A stretch of 64,000 nucleotides of DNA from Flavivirga algicola (GTDB taxonomy: Bacteria > Bacteroidota > Bacteroidia > Flavobacteriales > Flavobacteriaceae): contig NZ_JABBHF010000003.1 of assembly GCF_012910715.1 (NCBI RefSeq), positions 62,001 through 126,000 on the forward strand. Reading direction: 5' to 3'. Numbering within the stretch: the first letter of the stretch is position 1; each line of letters opens with the position of its first letter. Shown here in pieces: positions 51,269 to 60,394 of the stretch. Both the position numbers and the translations under genes were made by a program. The notes under the pieces were generated by a model. It worked only from the letters and a program-made list of their open reading frames with translations. It had not been told where the DNA came from and made no database searches.

Positions 51269-52862
51269 ATTGGAGCGTTTCCGAAATGCCCCAATCGGCT
51301 CTAATTTCTATTTCCTTAAAATGACTAACGCGTTCGGGTTGAATTTTTTTAAGATAACTTCCTGAGTCATATTTTCTATTGCCATTAGTATCATGTATAA
51401 CGCGAATTTGATAAACACTAGGGCTTAAATTTGAAAAGTCTACAGGGGCTGCGTTCTCAATAAATTGCTCAAATGCTACATTTCCATTTTGATCGGTTAA
51501 CTGTATAATAAGCGGGTATGTAGCATTTACTAGTGTGAATCGTGCATAGCCATAATCTGAGGCCTTTCTGGTGCTGACATAATAATTCAACGTATCATTT
51601 TTATTGTCAAAAAAATCTACAAAAGCTTCTGGAAATATTTGTAAATTATAAGCATTATCTTCTTTTTTATCAAAATTAAAAGCATAGGTGTTTGTAATCG
51701 TATCAAAATCGGTAGTAAACTCAATTTGAGTAGAATCTTTGTCGATTAGTTTGATTTTAGAAGTGTCTATGCTAACAAAAGGTGTGCTGCCTGAAATTCT
51801 CAGAGGCTCTTCATATCGAATATCACCAGATGGTGATGCTTCAATAGTTAAGGAGTCCCTTTCTTGTTTGCTAATTCTTACGGTATGGTCTTTTTCAAGT
51901 GTAGGGTGAATGACTTTAAAAAGCAACGAATCTACTTCAAGACGGGGTTTGTACCAATAATTAAGACTGTCTGTTTTGGGATCTTTGGTTACACGGTATT
52001 CGAAATCTGGAGGTGTTTCAGATAGTATATTAATAGCCATACCTTCATAATCTCCTTCATAGCCAAAAGCAATTTTTTCACCAGATAGTAATTTAGGCCT
52101 TGTAGAGTTAAAATCTAACGCTTCAGAAAATAATTTTAAAGTATAAAGTGAATCTGTGGGTACCTCGATAAAATCTTTATAAAATGCGATCTGATCTGTC
52201 TTTTGCTGGAACTTGTTATCCCCATTGTTATCTTTTAAGGCCATAAGCATATACGTCCCTTCTTTGATGTTTTCAATAGAGAAGGTGGTAAGGCTATCCA
52301 GTGTATTGGTAATATATCTAGGGGTTTCCTTATAAACAATGGAGTCGCTAAAAGTAGAATCAATTTCGTATAGAGACACCGAAACAAAAGTTTCAGGTTG
52401 TTTTTTTAAGGCATCTACAATAATACCATTTACACTAAGGGAATCTATGTAGTCGCCCGTTGATAGTACATATCTGTAGTACGGATACGGATTGCCTTCA
52501 TTATTATCTGCAATACTGTTTCCAAAGTTAAAAGCATAGGTGGTGTTGGGTTGTAGGGTGTCGTGAATTTTTATAGTAATATATTTACTGGCACCTCCTA
52601 AAGGTGTCACTTCAGGTTGAGTGGTCATAGGAGGCGAAATAATAAGTTGTTTTTGCAAGTCTTTAATTTTAACATATTCGTCAAAGTATACCCGTATTTC
52701 GTTCCCTGTAAAATTGGTTGAATAATTTTCTGGAACAGATTTAATGATATTCGGAGGGGTTTCATCTTTTGGGCCTCCACCAGGAGTCCCACGATTAGCA
52801 CAGTTTATAAAAAACAAGCTCAAAAAAACGATTAAAATAAAATTTGAAAGGGTTTTATTCAT
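51255..52862 (-). CDS. Ig-like domain (Big_5-type) lipoprotein
   Basis: 535 residues from the ATG at 52862; a longer GTG start only adds residues before the lipoprotein signal (IVFLSLFFINC, Cys18), after which comes GTPGGGPKDETPPNI, typical of these surface lipoproteins. An N-terminal Big_5-like Ig domain (VPENYSTNFTGNEIRVYFDEYVKI) is followed by beta-rich repeats and a GNRKYDSGSYLKKIQPERV end. The family is common in flavobacteria beside comF and has an envelope-related but undefined role. Converges with the omega-amidase. Confidence 0.8.
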   Translation of the reverse strand: MNKTLSNFILIVFLSLFFINCANRGTPGGGPKDETPPNIIKSVPENYSTNFTGNEIRVYFDEYVKIKDLQKQLIISPPMTTQPEVTPLGGASKYITIKIHDTLQPNTTYAFNFGNSIADNNEGNPYPYYRYVLSTGDYIDSLSVNGIIVDALKKQPETFVSVSLYEIDSTFSDSIVYKETPRYITNTLDSLTTFSIENIKEGTYMLMALKDNNGDNKFQQKTDQIAFYKDFIEVPTDSLYTLKLFSEALDFNSTRPKLLSGEKIAFGYEGDYEGMAINILSETPPDFEYRVTKDPKTDSLNYWYKPRLEVDSLLFKVIHPTLEKDHTVRISKQERDSLTIEASPSGDIRYEEPLRISGSTPFVSIDTSKIKLIDKDSTQIEFTTDFDTITNTYAFNFDKKEDNAYNLQIFPEAFVDFFDNKNDTLNYYVSTRKASDYGYARFTLVNATYPLIIQLTDQNGNVAFEQFIENAAPVDFSNLSPSVYQIRVIHDTNGNRKYDSGSYLKKIQPERVSHFKEIEIRADWGISETLQFTSE

Positions 52863-52920
52863 TACCAATTTTAAATTTTGCACAAACCTACATAATTTTA
52901 GAGATATAACGGTTAACTCA

Positions 52921-53598
52921 TTAAGCTATTGCCATAGTAGCGATGCTTATTTTTATGTTTTTTGCCTGATTTAGCACCGTAATACAAGCTTCTAAAGTGG
53001 CTCCAGTAGTAATAATGTCGTCTACTAACAGGATATGTTTGTTCTCAATGGATTTAGAATCAACAAGTGTAAACAATTCGTCACTGTTGTTCCAGCGTGC
53101 TAATCTTTTTTTATTAACCAGCGATTTGGAAGCGGTGATTTTTAAAAGAGCATCGGCCTTGTAATCTATGTTTAAGGCTTTAGCTATTTGTTGACCAAAT
53201 TTAGTGGTTTGATTATACCCTCGTTCCTTTAATTTCTTTTTATGCAGTGGCACAGGAACCACTACGTCAATAGATTTATACGATTCTATATTTTTTAATT
53301 CGCCTCCCAGCCAATCACCAAGAAAGAAACCAATGCTTTCGTAACCTTTATATTTTAACCTGTGAATGAGTTGCTGTACGATACCTTTTTTTTCAAATCG
53401 AAAAAGAGCAGTTCCGTTTTCAATTTTTGCACGCCCATAAAGCACCTTTTTAACTGTGTCATCATTATCAAAATGAAAATTGGTGATAGGTAAATTGTGG
53501 CGACAATCTATACAAATGGTCTTTTCATTATCGCCCAACAAATTAAGGCATGCGTAGCATACTTTGGGGAAGAACAGGTTGATTATTGAGTGGATCAT
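52921..53598 (-). CDS. comF: ComF family phosphoribosyltransferase-like protein
   Basis: 225 residues. The N-terminal double zinc ribbon (CYACLNLLGDNEKTICIDC) is typical of ComF. The PRTase core has the PRPP motif HILLVDDIITTGATLEAC near 185-202 and KERGYNQTTKFGQQIAKAL in the middle. ComF homologues take part in DNA uptake in naturally competent bacteria, though many flavobacteria keep one without known competence. It is 58 bases upstream, on the same strand, of the Ig-like lipoprotein gene. Confidence 0.9.
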   Translation of the reverse strand: MIHSIINLFFPKVCYACLNLLGDNEKTICIDCRHNLPITNFHFDNDDTVKKVLYGRAKIENGTALFRFEKKGIVQQLIHRLKYKGYESIGFFLGDWLGGELKNIESYKSIDVVVPVPLHKKKLKERGYNQTTKFGQQIAKALNIDYKADALLKITASKSLVNKKRLARWNNSDELFTLVDSKSIENKHILLVDDIITTGATLEACITVLNQAKNIKISIATMAIA

Positions 53599-53779
53599 TT
53601 ATTGAGAATAAGAACAGGAGTAAACTTAAATAAAAAATAGATTAAAGAATTATTTTTTCGAAAAATAATTCTTACAATTCGCTTGCTGGGAATTTTTTTG
53701 AAATGATAGATGTTGTATAAAGTTGAAATCCGATATGAAGAATTTAAAGAAAGGCTTTATTTTTTAAGAAAGAACTCTG

Positions 53780-53806
53780 TTTGTTTAAAGCGGTTTTTTA
53801 TTTTTG
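53780..53806 (+). promoter_or_regulatory. Promoter elements immediately before glyS
   Basis: TTTG at 53780-53783 and TATTTTTG at 53799-53806. The gap is 15 bases, shorter than usual, and the -7 box ends four bases before the glyS ATG at 53811. This suggests a transcript that begins at or very near the start codon. Confidence 0.45.
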
Positions 53807-53810
53807 CACC

Positions 53811-55352
53811 ATGGCAAATCAAGACGATCAATTTAAGAAGGTTATTTCGCATGCAAAGGAGTACGGTTATGTATTTCAAAGTAGCGAAATTTATGATGGA
53901 TTAAGTGCAGTTTACGACTATGCGCAAAATGGTGCAGAGTTAAAGAAAAATATACGCGACTACTGGTGGAAAGCCATGGTGCAAATGCATGACAATATTG
54001 TAGGCATAGATGCTGCCATTTTTATGCACCCGACGACTTGGAAAGCGTCTGGACATGTCGATGCGTTTAATGACCCATTGATCGATAATAAAGATTCTAA
54101 AAAACGCTACCGTGCTGATGTTTTAGTTGAAGATTTTAGAGAGAAAATATCTGAAAAAATAGAAAAGGATGTTACTAAAGCCAAAAAACGTTTTGGAGAT
54201 GTATTCGATGAACAACAATTTAGAGAAACGAATCCAAATGTGGTTCGTCGTCAGAAGCAAATAGATGAAATTACTGAGCGTTTAACTAAGGTTCAAGAAG
54301 AAGGTGATTTAGAAGGGTTTAAACAATTAATATTGGATTTAGAGATAGCCTGCCCGGTTTCTGGAAGTAAAAACTGGACCGATGTTAAGCAGTTTAACCT
54401 CATGTTTGGTACAAAACTTGGGGCGTCTGCCGATTCTGCTATGGATTTGTATTTGCGTCCAGAAACAGCTCAAGGAATTTTTGTGAATTTTTTGAATGTT
54501 CAGAAAACAGGACGTATGAAGATTCCGTTTGGAATCGCACAAACAGGAAAAGCTTTTAGGAATGAGATTGTAGCCAGACAGTTTATTTTTAGAATGCGTG
54601 AGTTTGAACAAATGGAAATGCAGTTTTTCATTAAGCCAGGTACTCAAAAAGAGTGGTACGAACACTGGAAAGAAACAAGACTAAAATGGCATTTGTCTTT
54701 AGGTATGGGAGAAGACAAGTACCGTTTCCACAATCATGAAAAATTAGCACACTATGCTGATGCTGCGGCCGACATTGAATTTAAGTTTCCATTCGGTTTT
54801 AAAGAATTAGAAGGAATCCATTCGCGTACAGATTTCGATTTAAAAGCGCATGAAGAATACTCAGGAAAGAAATTACAGTATTTCGATCACGAGGATAATG
54901 CAAGTTATACGCCTTACGTTTTAGAAACCTCCATTGGTTTAGACCGTATGTTTTTAGCGGTATTTTCCAATTCGCTGCAAGAAGAGGAACTGGAAAATGG
55001 CACCACGCGTACAGTTTTAAAATTACCAAGCGTTTTAGCTCCAGTAAAAGCCGCTATTTTGCCATTGGTTAAAAAAGATGGTTTGCCAGATGTGGCCCGT
55101 AAGATTGTAGATGAACTGAAATGGGATTTCAATGTGATCTATGATGAAAAAGATGCGGTTGGAAGACGTTATAGAAGGCAGGATGCCAATGGAACACCAT
55201 TTTGTATTACTGTAGATCATGATACTCTGGAAGATAATACCGTAACGATTAGACATAGGGATACTATGGAACAACAACGTGTTAACATTGAAGATTTAAG
55301 AGAGATTATAAAGCAAGAAGTAGATGTACGTTCTTGGTTGATGAAGATGTAA
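53811..55352 (+). CDS. glyS: Glycyl-tRNA synthetase
   Basis: 513 residues of the single-chain, alpha2-type class II enzyme, from the ATG at 53811 (an in-frame TTG at 53781 would add residues in the promoter). Typical segments are YGYVFQSSEIYDGLSAVYDY, YLRPETAQGIFVNFLNVQKTG and KAFRNEIVARQFIFRMREFEQMEMQFF. Also visible are FDHEDNASYTPYVLETSIGLDRMFL (motif 3 area) and the C-terminal anticodon domain (VLAPVKAAILPLVKK). It charges tRNA-Gly with glycine. A terminator follows 50 bases downstream. Confidence 0.97.
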   Translation: MANQDDQFKKVISHAKEYGYVFQSSEIYDGLSAVYDYAQNGAELKKNIRDYWWKAMVQMHDNIVGIDAAIFMHPTTWKASGHVDAFNDPLIDNKDSKKRYRADVLVEDFREKISEKIEKDVTKAKKRFGDVFDEQQFRETNPNVVRRQKQIDEITERLTKVQEEGDLEGFKQLILDLEIACPVSGSKNWTDVKQFNLMFGTKLGASADSAMDLYLRPETAQGIFVNFLNVQKTGRMKIPFGIAQTGKAFRNEIVARQFIFRMREFEQMEMQFFIKPGTQKEWYEHWKETRLKWHLSLGMGEDKYRFHNHEKLAHYADAAADIEFKFPFGFKELEGIHSRTDFDLKAHEEYSGKKLQYFDHEDNASYTPYVLETSIGLDRMFLAVFSNSLQEEELENGTTRTVLKLPSVLAPVKAAILPLVKKDGLPDVARKIVDELKWDFNVIYDEKDAVGRRYRRQDANGTPFCITVDHDTLEDNTVTIRHRDTMEQQRVNIEDLREIIKQEVDVRSWLMKM

Positions 55353-55367
55353 ACGATAAGTGTTTTA

Positions 55368-55386
55368 TGCTGAACTTGTTTCAGCA
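55368..55386. repeat. Degenerate dispersed hairpin repeat (copy 4)
   Basis: TGCTGAAC at 55368-55375 pairs with TTTCAGCA at 55379-55386. The right arm plus ATCT is the same as in the copy at 22573. It lies just before the glyS terminator. Confidence 0.4.
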
Positions 55387-55401
55387 TCTCATAAAACTAT
55401 A

Positions 55402-55432
55402 AAACCTAGGTCTTTGCCTGGGTTTCTTTTTT
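55402..55432 (+). terminator. Terminator of glyS
   Basis: 9 bp stem (55402-55410 with 55417-55425, one G-U pair), a six-base loop and a T-rich tail (CTTTTTT). Confidence 0.85.
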
Positions 55433-55456
55433 ATACCAAAATTTGATTTTGAAATA

Positions 55457-55783
55457 TTATCTGTTTTTTTCAAGAACGATGACTACCGAGAACAATTTTC
55501 TTTTAATAAAAAAGTTCACTTTTTTGTCGTTTAACCTAGACTTTACGTAGTTAACAATTTTTTCATCTTGAGGTTTCACATCCAAAACATGAATCTTTTT
55601 ATCATCATCTATTTTAAAAACAATTTTTGTACGAACATTTTCTTTAAGAATAATGTCAGGTTCTTCAAGTAGTGTCGCAATTTTTGATCTTAATTTTCGC
55701 TCAGGGTCATAATCTAATTCATTATAGGCAAAAGGAGTATTAGAATTTAAAAAAACAAGAAGTAATACAAACAAATTTTTCAT
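55457..55783 (-). CDS. Small secreted protein, weakly TonB-C-like
   Basis: 108 residues with a signal peptide (LFVLLLVFLNSNTPFAY). The mature part has alternating beta and helix (RTKIVFKIDDDKKIHVLDVKP, then IVNYVKSRLNDKKVNFF), a pattern reminiscent of TonB C-terminal-like domains but without a membrane anchor linker. I recognise no named family. It is isolated, ending close to the glyS terminator on the opposite strand. Confidence 0.55.
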   Translation of the reverse strand: MKNLFVLLLVFLNSNTPFAYNELDYDPERKLRSKIATLLEEPDIILKENVRTKIVFKIDDDKKIHVLDVKPQDEKIVNYVKSRLNDKKVNFFIKRKLFSVVIVLEKNR

Positions 55784-56129
55784 TGCAGGCTAATTTTAAG
55801 GTTGATTTGAGGGGAATGCAAATATATTTTTGAAAACCATTTAATACGTATTATATCATGTTATTAGATTGTCATGTTTATGTAATTAAGCCGTTAATTT
55901 TAGCTTTAGCTAAAGGGGAATTTGCCTGTATTATTTGTCCAAGCCAAAAAGTTAAAGCCCTATAGCGGGTAGGAAACGAAAAGAAAAACCACATTTTTAG
56001 ATACAAGATGTGGTTTTGTTATTATAGATGCTAAATTTTAAATTCTACAATAGTATCACATGATGTGAGGGTTTAAGTTAAAGTCTTCTTGTCAATCAAA
56101 TCAAATATTTTTTAGATCTTTTGTGCTAT
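55784..56129. other. Intergenic stretch between two leftward genes
   Basis: About 345 bases with no open frame of interest and no tRNA. The only structure seen is the hairpin at 55985-56017. A short self-complementary TTTAGCTTTAGCTAAA lies at about 55897-55912; no function is evident. Confidence 0.45.
55985..56017 (-). terminator. Possible terminator downstream of the Lrp gene
   Basis: 10 bp stem (55985-55994 with 56008-56017). On the reverse strand the stem is followed by T residues interrupted by one C. It lies about 110 bases past the Lrp stop codon. Confidence 0.55.
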
Positions 56130-56600
56130 CTATATACGTATTTGCCTATTAATTTGCTGATCTAAAGAAATTATAGATTCCGTTCTTAAAACGCCTTTTA
56201 TACTTTGAATTTTGTTATTTAATAATAGCATTAGATGGTTATTGTTATAAGCCAGCATTTTAATAAAGATATTCCAATCGCCGGTGGTATAATGGCATTC
56301 TAAAACTTCAGGGACCTTCTTTAAGGCTCTAATAACATCTTCTGTATTTACGGCCTTTTCGAGATAAATTCCAACAAAGGTCATGGTGGAATAGCCTAAA
56401 ACTTTGGGGTCAATAATAAACTGTGAACCAGAAATAAGCTTCGATTTTTCTAGCTTTCGTAAACGTTGGTGTATAGCGGCACCAGAGATACCAACATTAC
56501 GGGCAATCTCTAAAATGGGGGTTCTGGCATCTTCAGTTAATGCACGCAGTATTTTTTTATCGATTCCATCTATTATTATAGGCTTGTTTTTAGATTTCAT
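56130..56600 (-). CDS. Lrp/AsnC family transcriptional regulator
   Basis: 156 residues. The N-terminal winged helix (DGIDKKILRALTEDARTPILEIARNVGISGAAIHQRLRKLEKSKLI) and the C-terminal RAM/ligand domain (STMTFVGIYLEKAVNTEDVIRALKKVPEVLECHYTTGDWNIFIKML) are typical. Lrp proteins respond to amino acids and often regulate themselves and neighbours. It lies 200 bases downstream of the saccharopine dehydrogenase family gene on the same strand. Three short repeated ACTATTT words with near-helical spacing stand in the gap before its start. Confidence 0.93.
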   Translation of the reverse strand: MKSKNKPIIIDGIDKKILRALTEDARTPILEIARNVGISGAAIHQRLRKLEKSKLISGSQFIIDPKVLGYSTMTFVGIYLEKAVNTEDVIRALKKVPEVLECHYTTGDWNIFIKMLAYNNNHLMLLLNNKIQSIKGVLRTESIISLDQQINRQIRI

Positions 56601-56626
56601 TAGTTTTATTTTAAAACATAAAAGTA

Positions 56627-56681
56627 ACTATTTGATTTCAATTCGAAACTATTTTAATTAGAAGACTATTTGTCGAATAGT
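56627..56681 (-). promoter_or_regulatory. Possible Lrp operator array
   Basis: ACTATTT occurs at 56627-56633, 56648-56654 and 56665-56671, with its inverse AATAGT at 56676-56681 forming ACTATT-TGTCG-AATAGT. Spacings are 21 and 17 bases. It stands just upstream of the Lrp start. Binding is inferred, not shown. Confidence 0.35.
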
Positions 56682-56799
56682 ATTAAGAATGAATGTGTTT
56701 AGGGGCTGATTGAGATCTATTCGTGAAAGTCCCACGACAGTTCTTGAGAAAGCAAATAGATGTATTTTGTTTGTTTAATAAGGCCAGCTTATAATAGAA

Positions 56800-58164
56800 T
56801 TAATTGTTTAAGGGGTTGTACCCCAGATAAGGCACTTCCTTTTCGTGAAAAGTTACACCAAAAGCTTCCAATTCTTTTAAAATAGGTTCATAAACTTCTT
56901 TAGTAATGGGAATTTGAACACCAGGTGTTGTGATTTTTTTGTTAAGAATGCCTAAAGTAGCCATAGCAACAGGTAAACCTACCGTTTTTGCCATAGCCGT
57001 ATAGGTTTGATCTTCACCCAAAACAACCATATTGGCATCGATTTGATATTTTTTGCCCTCATTTTCATAACCAAATTTATGGTACATAACGATCATGTCT
57101 TTATCATGTATATCAAGCGTCCAACTATCCATGAGTATTTTTTGAAGTATTTGAGCAGGAGTGGCTTTTTTAAGTCCCACCTTTTTATGAGGATTAAAAA
57201 TATCGAGTTCTGTAAGTTTATCCCAAACAATATCATCCTGATCAATTTTAAGGGCATGCCTTAATTTTAATTCTACAGAATCTGTAGGGCTGTAGGTTAA
57301 AAAGGCATTTATAAAATCACGATAGCTCATGTTTTCACTATCGTCTATGGTATAACTATCGTCAGTCATTCCCAGTATAACAAAAATGTTCCATGCGCGA
57401 CTAAAACCAACGCGCCTCATAGTACCTCTATACAGGGTTTTAGCATTATCGAGCCCGTAAACACTTTGGTATTTTAGAGAATCTCTGTTTGCATAAGCTT
57501 CAAAACGGCCATAACCGTCAACGTCCAAAAATTCGGTACGCCTGAATAAACGATGATAAGGAATATATTTATAAGTGCCTTCCTGTAAAAACTTGGCAGT
57601 ACCTCCTTGCCCAGCAGTTACCACATTTCGAGGGTTCCATGTAAATTTATAATTCCATAAATTGGTATCACTTTCGGGAGCTACTAAACCACCAGTAAAC
57701 GATTCGAATAAAATTATTTTCCCCCCGTTGTTGCGTATGCGATCTAAAACCTGCATGGCACTCATATGATCGATACCTGGGTCGACACCAATCTCATTCA
57801 TGAGTATAAGCCCTTTGCTTTTTGCATCTTCATCCAACGCTTGCATTCCTGGACTTACGTACGAGGCCGTAACCATATGTTTTCCATGCAAAATACAATC
57901 TTTAGCAACTTCAATATGTAAACGGGCAGGCAACATAGAAACTACGATATCTGCTTCTTTTATCGCATTGGTACGTGATGTTTCATCAAAAATGTCCAAC
58001 AACATGGCTTTGGCATTTTGATGCTTACCAATTAGCTTTTTTGCAGCATCTAGGTTTAAATCACCAACCGTGACAAAAAGATTTTCTGAAGCCGATTTAT
58101 CTAACAAATATTTTAGAAGACTAGAAGCTGATTTTCCTGAACCAATGACTAAAATTTTTCGCAT
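56800..58164 (-). CDS. Saccharopine dehydrogenase family protein (saccharopine reductase-like)
   Basis: 454 residues. The N-terminal Rossmann fold is KILVIGSGKSASSLLKYLL, followed by DIVVSMLPARLHIEVAKDCILHGKHMVTASYVSP. The catalytic/substrate half includes NEIGVDPGIDHMSAMQ, FTGGLVAPESDTNLWNYKFTWNPRNVV and GVQIPITKEVYEPIL. Lys9-type enzymes interconvert saccharopine and aminoadipate semialdehyde plus glutamate in lysine metabolism. Flavobacteria use them mainly in lysine degradation. Its neighbour is an Lrp-type regulator, which fits amino acid control. A carboxynorspermidine-type activity is an alternative but less likely. Confidence 0.88.
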   Translation of the reverse strand: MRKILVIGSGKSASSLLKYLLDKSASENLFVTVGDLNLDAAKKLIGKHQNAKAMLLDIFDETSRTNAIKEADIVVSMLPARLHIEVAKDCILHGKHMVTASYVSPGMQALDEDAKSKGLILMNEIGVDPGIDHMSAMQVLDRIRNNGGKIILFESFTGGLVAPESDTNLWNYKFTWNPRNVVTAGQGGTAKFLQEGTYKYIPYHRLFRRTEFLDVDGYGRFEAYANRDSLKYQSVYGLDNAKTLYRGTMRRVGFSRAWNIFVILGMTDDSYTIDDSENMSYRDFINAFLTYSPTDSVELKLRHALKIDQDDIVWDKLTELDIFNPHKKVGLKKATPAQILQKILMDSWTLDIHDKDMIVMYHKFGYENEGKKYQIDANMVVLGEDQTYTAMAKTVGLPVAMATLGILNKKITTPGVQIPITKEVYEPILKELEAFGVTFHEKEVPYLGYNPLNN

Positions 58165-58244
58165 ACTAAGAATAGTTAACTAGTTTTGTAATGACGAATT
58201 TAATAAATACAATAGGTTTTAATAGACAATGAGTAAGGTATATT

Positions 58245-58643
58245 ATGAACAAAAAAATATTAATCACGGCATCCATTTTTGGTTTATTGGCAGTTGTTTT
58301 GGGAGCATTTGGAGCCCATACATTAAAAGAATTGATAACGGTTGAAGCACAACAAACTTTTGAGACTGGAGTGAGATATCAGATGTATCATGCTATTTTG
58401 TTATTGTTTGTAGGATTTATTCCATATATTCAACAAAAAATAAAAAAGGTTTTATACTATTTAATTGTTGTCGGAATTATTTTGTTTTCAGGATCCATTT
58501 ATGGACTGGCAACAAATTTGTTAACAACTTTTGATTTCAAAACCATTGGTTTTGTAACTCCAATAGGCGGATTATTTCTAATTTTGGCATGGGGAATAAT
58601 GATTGTGAATTTCTTAAAAATGAAAGCTAAAAACGATTATTAA
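58245..58643 (+). CDS. DUF423 family membrane protein
   Basis: 132 residues with four membrane helices and the DUF423 start (ITASIFGLLAVVLGAFGAHTLK), then QQTFETGVRYQMYHAILLLFVG. Membrane protein of unknown function, widespread in bacteria. Short gap of 60 bases to pckA in the same direction. Confidence 0.9.
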   Translation: MNKKILITASIFGLLAVVLGAFGAHTLKELITVEAQQTFETGVRYQMYHAILLLFVGFIPYIQQKIKKVLYYLIVVGIILFSGSIYGLATNLLTTFDFKTIGFVTPIGGLFLILAWGIMIVNFLKMKAKNDY

Positions 58644-58669
58644 TAACAAATAGTTTAAAATAATTGTTT

Positions 58670-58677
58670 TAATTTTG
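58670..58677 (+). promoter_or_regulatory. -7 element of pckA
   Basis: TAATTTTG matches TAnnTTTG and lies 26 bases before the pckA ATG. A well-placed TTTG -33 box is not seen. Confidence 0.45.
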
Positions 58678-58703
58678 CATAATAAATAATTTTACAACAA
58701 ATT

Positions 58704-60320
58704 ATGGTGAATAATAATCAAGATACGAAAACGATTTCGTTAGAGGCATACGGAATAAAAAATGCCAATGTAAAATATCAACTTTCCCCAGAACAACTTC
58801 ATGAAATTACTATCGAAAAAGGCTTAGGTTTGGAAGCTTCATCTGGAGCTTTAGCCGTAAACACAGGCGAATTTACAGGACGTTCTCCAAAAGATCGTTT
58901 TATTGTTAAAGATGATATCACACGAAATCGAATTTGGTGGGGTGACATTAATATTCCGTTTGACACAGATAAGTTTGATTCGCTATATGATAAGGTTGTT
59001 AATTATTTGTCTAATAAAGAGATTTTTGTAAGGGATAGCTATGCTTGTGCAGATGATGATTATAGATTGAATATTCGTGTTATTAATGAATATCCTTGGA
59101 GCAATCAGTTTGCGTATAATATGTTTTTACGGCCAACGGATAATGAGTTAGAAGGTTTCGACCCAGAATGGATAGTTGTTAATGCACCAGGATTTATGGC
59201 AAATCCTGAAGTGGATGGTACACGCCAACATAATTTTGCAATTTTAAATTTTTCTAAAAAAATAGCATTAATCGGTGGTACAGGTTATACGGGTGAAATT
59301 AAAAAAGGTATTTTTTCTGCTCTTAATTTTATACTTCCAGTATTTAAAAACACCCTGCCAATGCATTGCAGTGCCAATGTTGGAAAGGAAGGAGACACAG
59401 CTATTTTCTTTGGATTATCAGGTACAGGGAAAACAACCTTGTCAACAGACCCAAATAGAAGTTTGATTGGAGATGATGAGCATGGTTGGACCGCTGAGAA
59501 TTCAGTATTTAATTTTGAGGGTGGATGTTATGCTAAGGTTATTAATCTTTCAAGAGATAATGAACCAGAAATATATGATGCTATTAAAAAAGGAGCGATT
59601 CTTGAAAATGTGATTTTAGATGGGAAAGGAGATGTTAATTTTGAAGATACTTCGATTACCCAAAATACAAGAGTTAGTTATCCTATAGAGCATATTGAAA
59701 ATATTCAAGTACCTTCGATGGGTAAAAATCCAAAAAATATTTTCTTTTTAACGGCAGATGCTTTTGGAGTATTGCCTCCAATTTCTAAGTTAACACCTAG
59801 CCAGGCAGCTTATCACTTTATTTCTGGGTATACAGCGAAAGTTGCTGGAACTGAAGCTGGAGTTGTAGAACCGCAACCATCTTTTTCTGCTTGTTTTGGA
59901 GCGCCATTTATGCCTTTACATCCTGCTAAATATGCCGAAATGCTAAGTGAAAAGATGGTAAGCTCTGGAGTTAATGTATGGCTGGTAAATACTGGCTGGA
60001 CAGGCGGACCTTACGGTATAGGAACAAGAATGAAATTAAAATATACACGTGCGATGATTAACGCCGTATTAGATGGTAAGCTAGGTTTATATAATTACGA
60101 TGATTACCATATACATTCTGTTTTTGGAGTGGCACAACCAAGAGAGTGTCCAGGGGTGCCAACGAGTGTTTTGAGTCCTAGAGCGACTTGGAATAATGAT
60201 AAAAAGTATTACAAAACAGCTTTTAAATTAACCAATGCGTTTCGAGAAAATTTTAAAAAATTCGAAGCTCATTGTAATGAGGAAATTAGGCGTGGGGGAC
60301 CACAGCGTTATGCATTTTAA
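58704..60320 (+). CDS. pckA: Phosphoenolpyruvate carboxykinase (ATP)
   Basis: 538 residues. Characteristic segments are SSGALAVNTGEFTGRSPKDRF, NWPF-like RIWWGDINIPFD and MHCSANVGKEGDTAIFFGLSGTGKTTLS (P-loop about 237-245). LIGDDEHGW and the SGYTAKVAGTE region follow, with TWTGGPYG-type NTGWTGGPYGIG. The enzyme decarboxylates and phosphorylates oxaloacetate to PEP, the first committed step of gluconeogenesis. A TAATTTTG box precedes it and a bidirectional terminator follows. Confidence 0.98.
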   Translation: MVNNNQDTKTISLEAYGIKNANVKYQLSPEQLHEITIEKGLGLEASSGALAVNTGEFTGRSPKDRFIVKDDITRNRIWWGDINIPFDTDKFDSLYDKVVNYLSNKEIFVRDSYACADDDYRLNIRVINEYPWSNQFAYNMFLRPTDNELEGFDPEWIVVNAPGFMANPEVDGTRQHNFAILNFSKKIALIGGTGYTGEIKKGIFSALNFILPVFKNTLPMHCSANVGKEGDTAIFFGLSGTGKTTLSTDPNRSLIGDDEHGWTAENSVFNFEGGCYAKVINLSRDNEPEIYDAIKKGAILENVILDGKGDVNFEDTSITQNTRVSYPIEHIENIQVPSMGKNPKNIFFLTADAFGVLPPISKLTPSQAAYHFISGYTAKVAGTEAGVVEPQPSFSACFGAPFMPLHPAKYAEMLSEKMVSSGVNVWLVNTGWTGGPYGIGTRMKLKYTRAMINAVLDGKLGLYNYDDYHIHSVFGVAQPRECPGVPTSVLSPRATWNNDKKYYKTAFKLTNAFRENFKKFEAHCNEEIRRGGPQRYAF

Positions 60321-60340
60321 TTAAAAGGAGCGTTAAAATA

Positions 60341-60375
60341 AAAAGGGACGATTGTTAAAAATCGTCCCTTTTTTT
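60341..60375. terminator. Bidirectional terminator between pckA and hemD
   Basis: 12 bp stem (60341-60352 with 60361-60372), 8-base loop, T run on the right and A run on the left. It serves both convergent transcripts. Confidence 0.92.
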
Positions 60376-60394
60376 ATTTATACTTTCTGTAAGG

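Noticed and set aside
52863-52883. GTG start for the Ig-like lipoprotein
   Set aside because: The ATG at 52862 begins directly at the lipoprotein signal.
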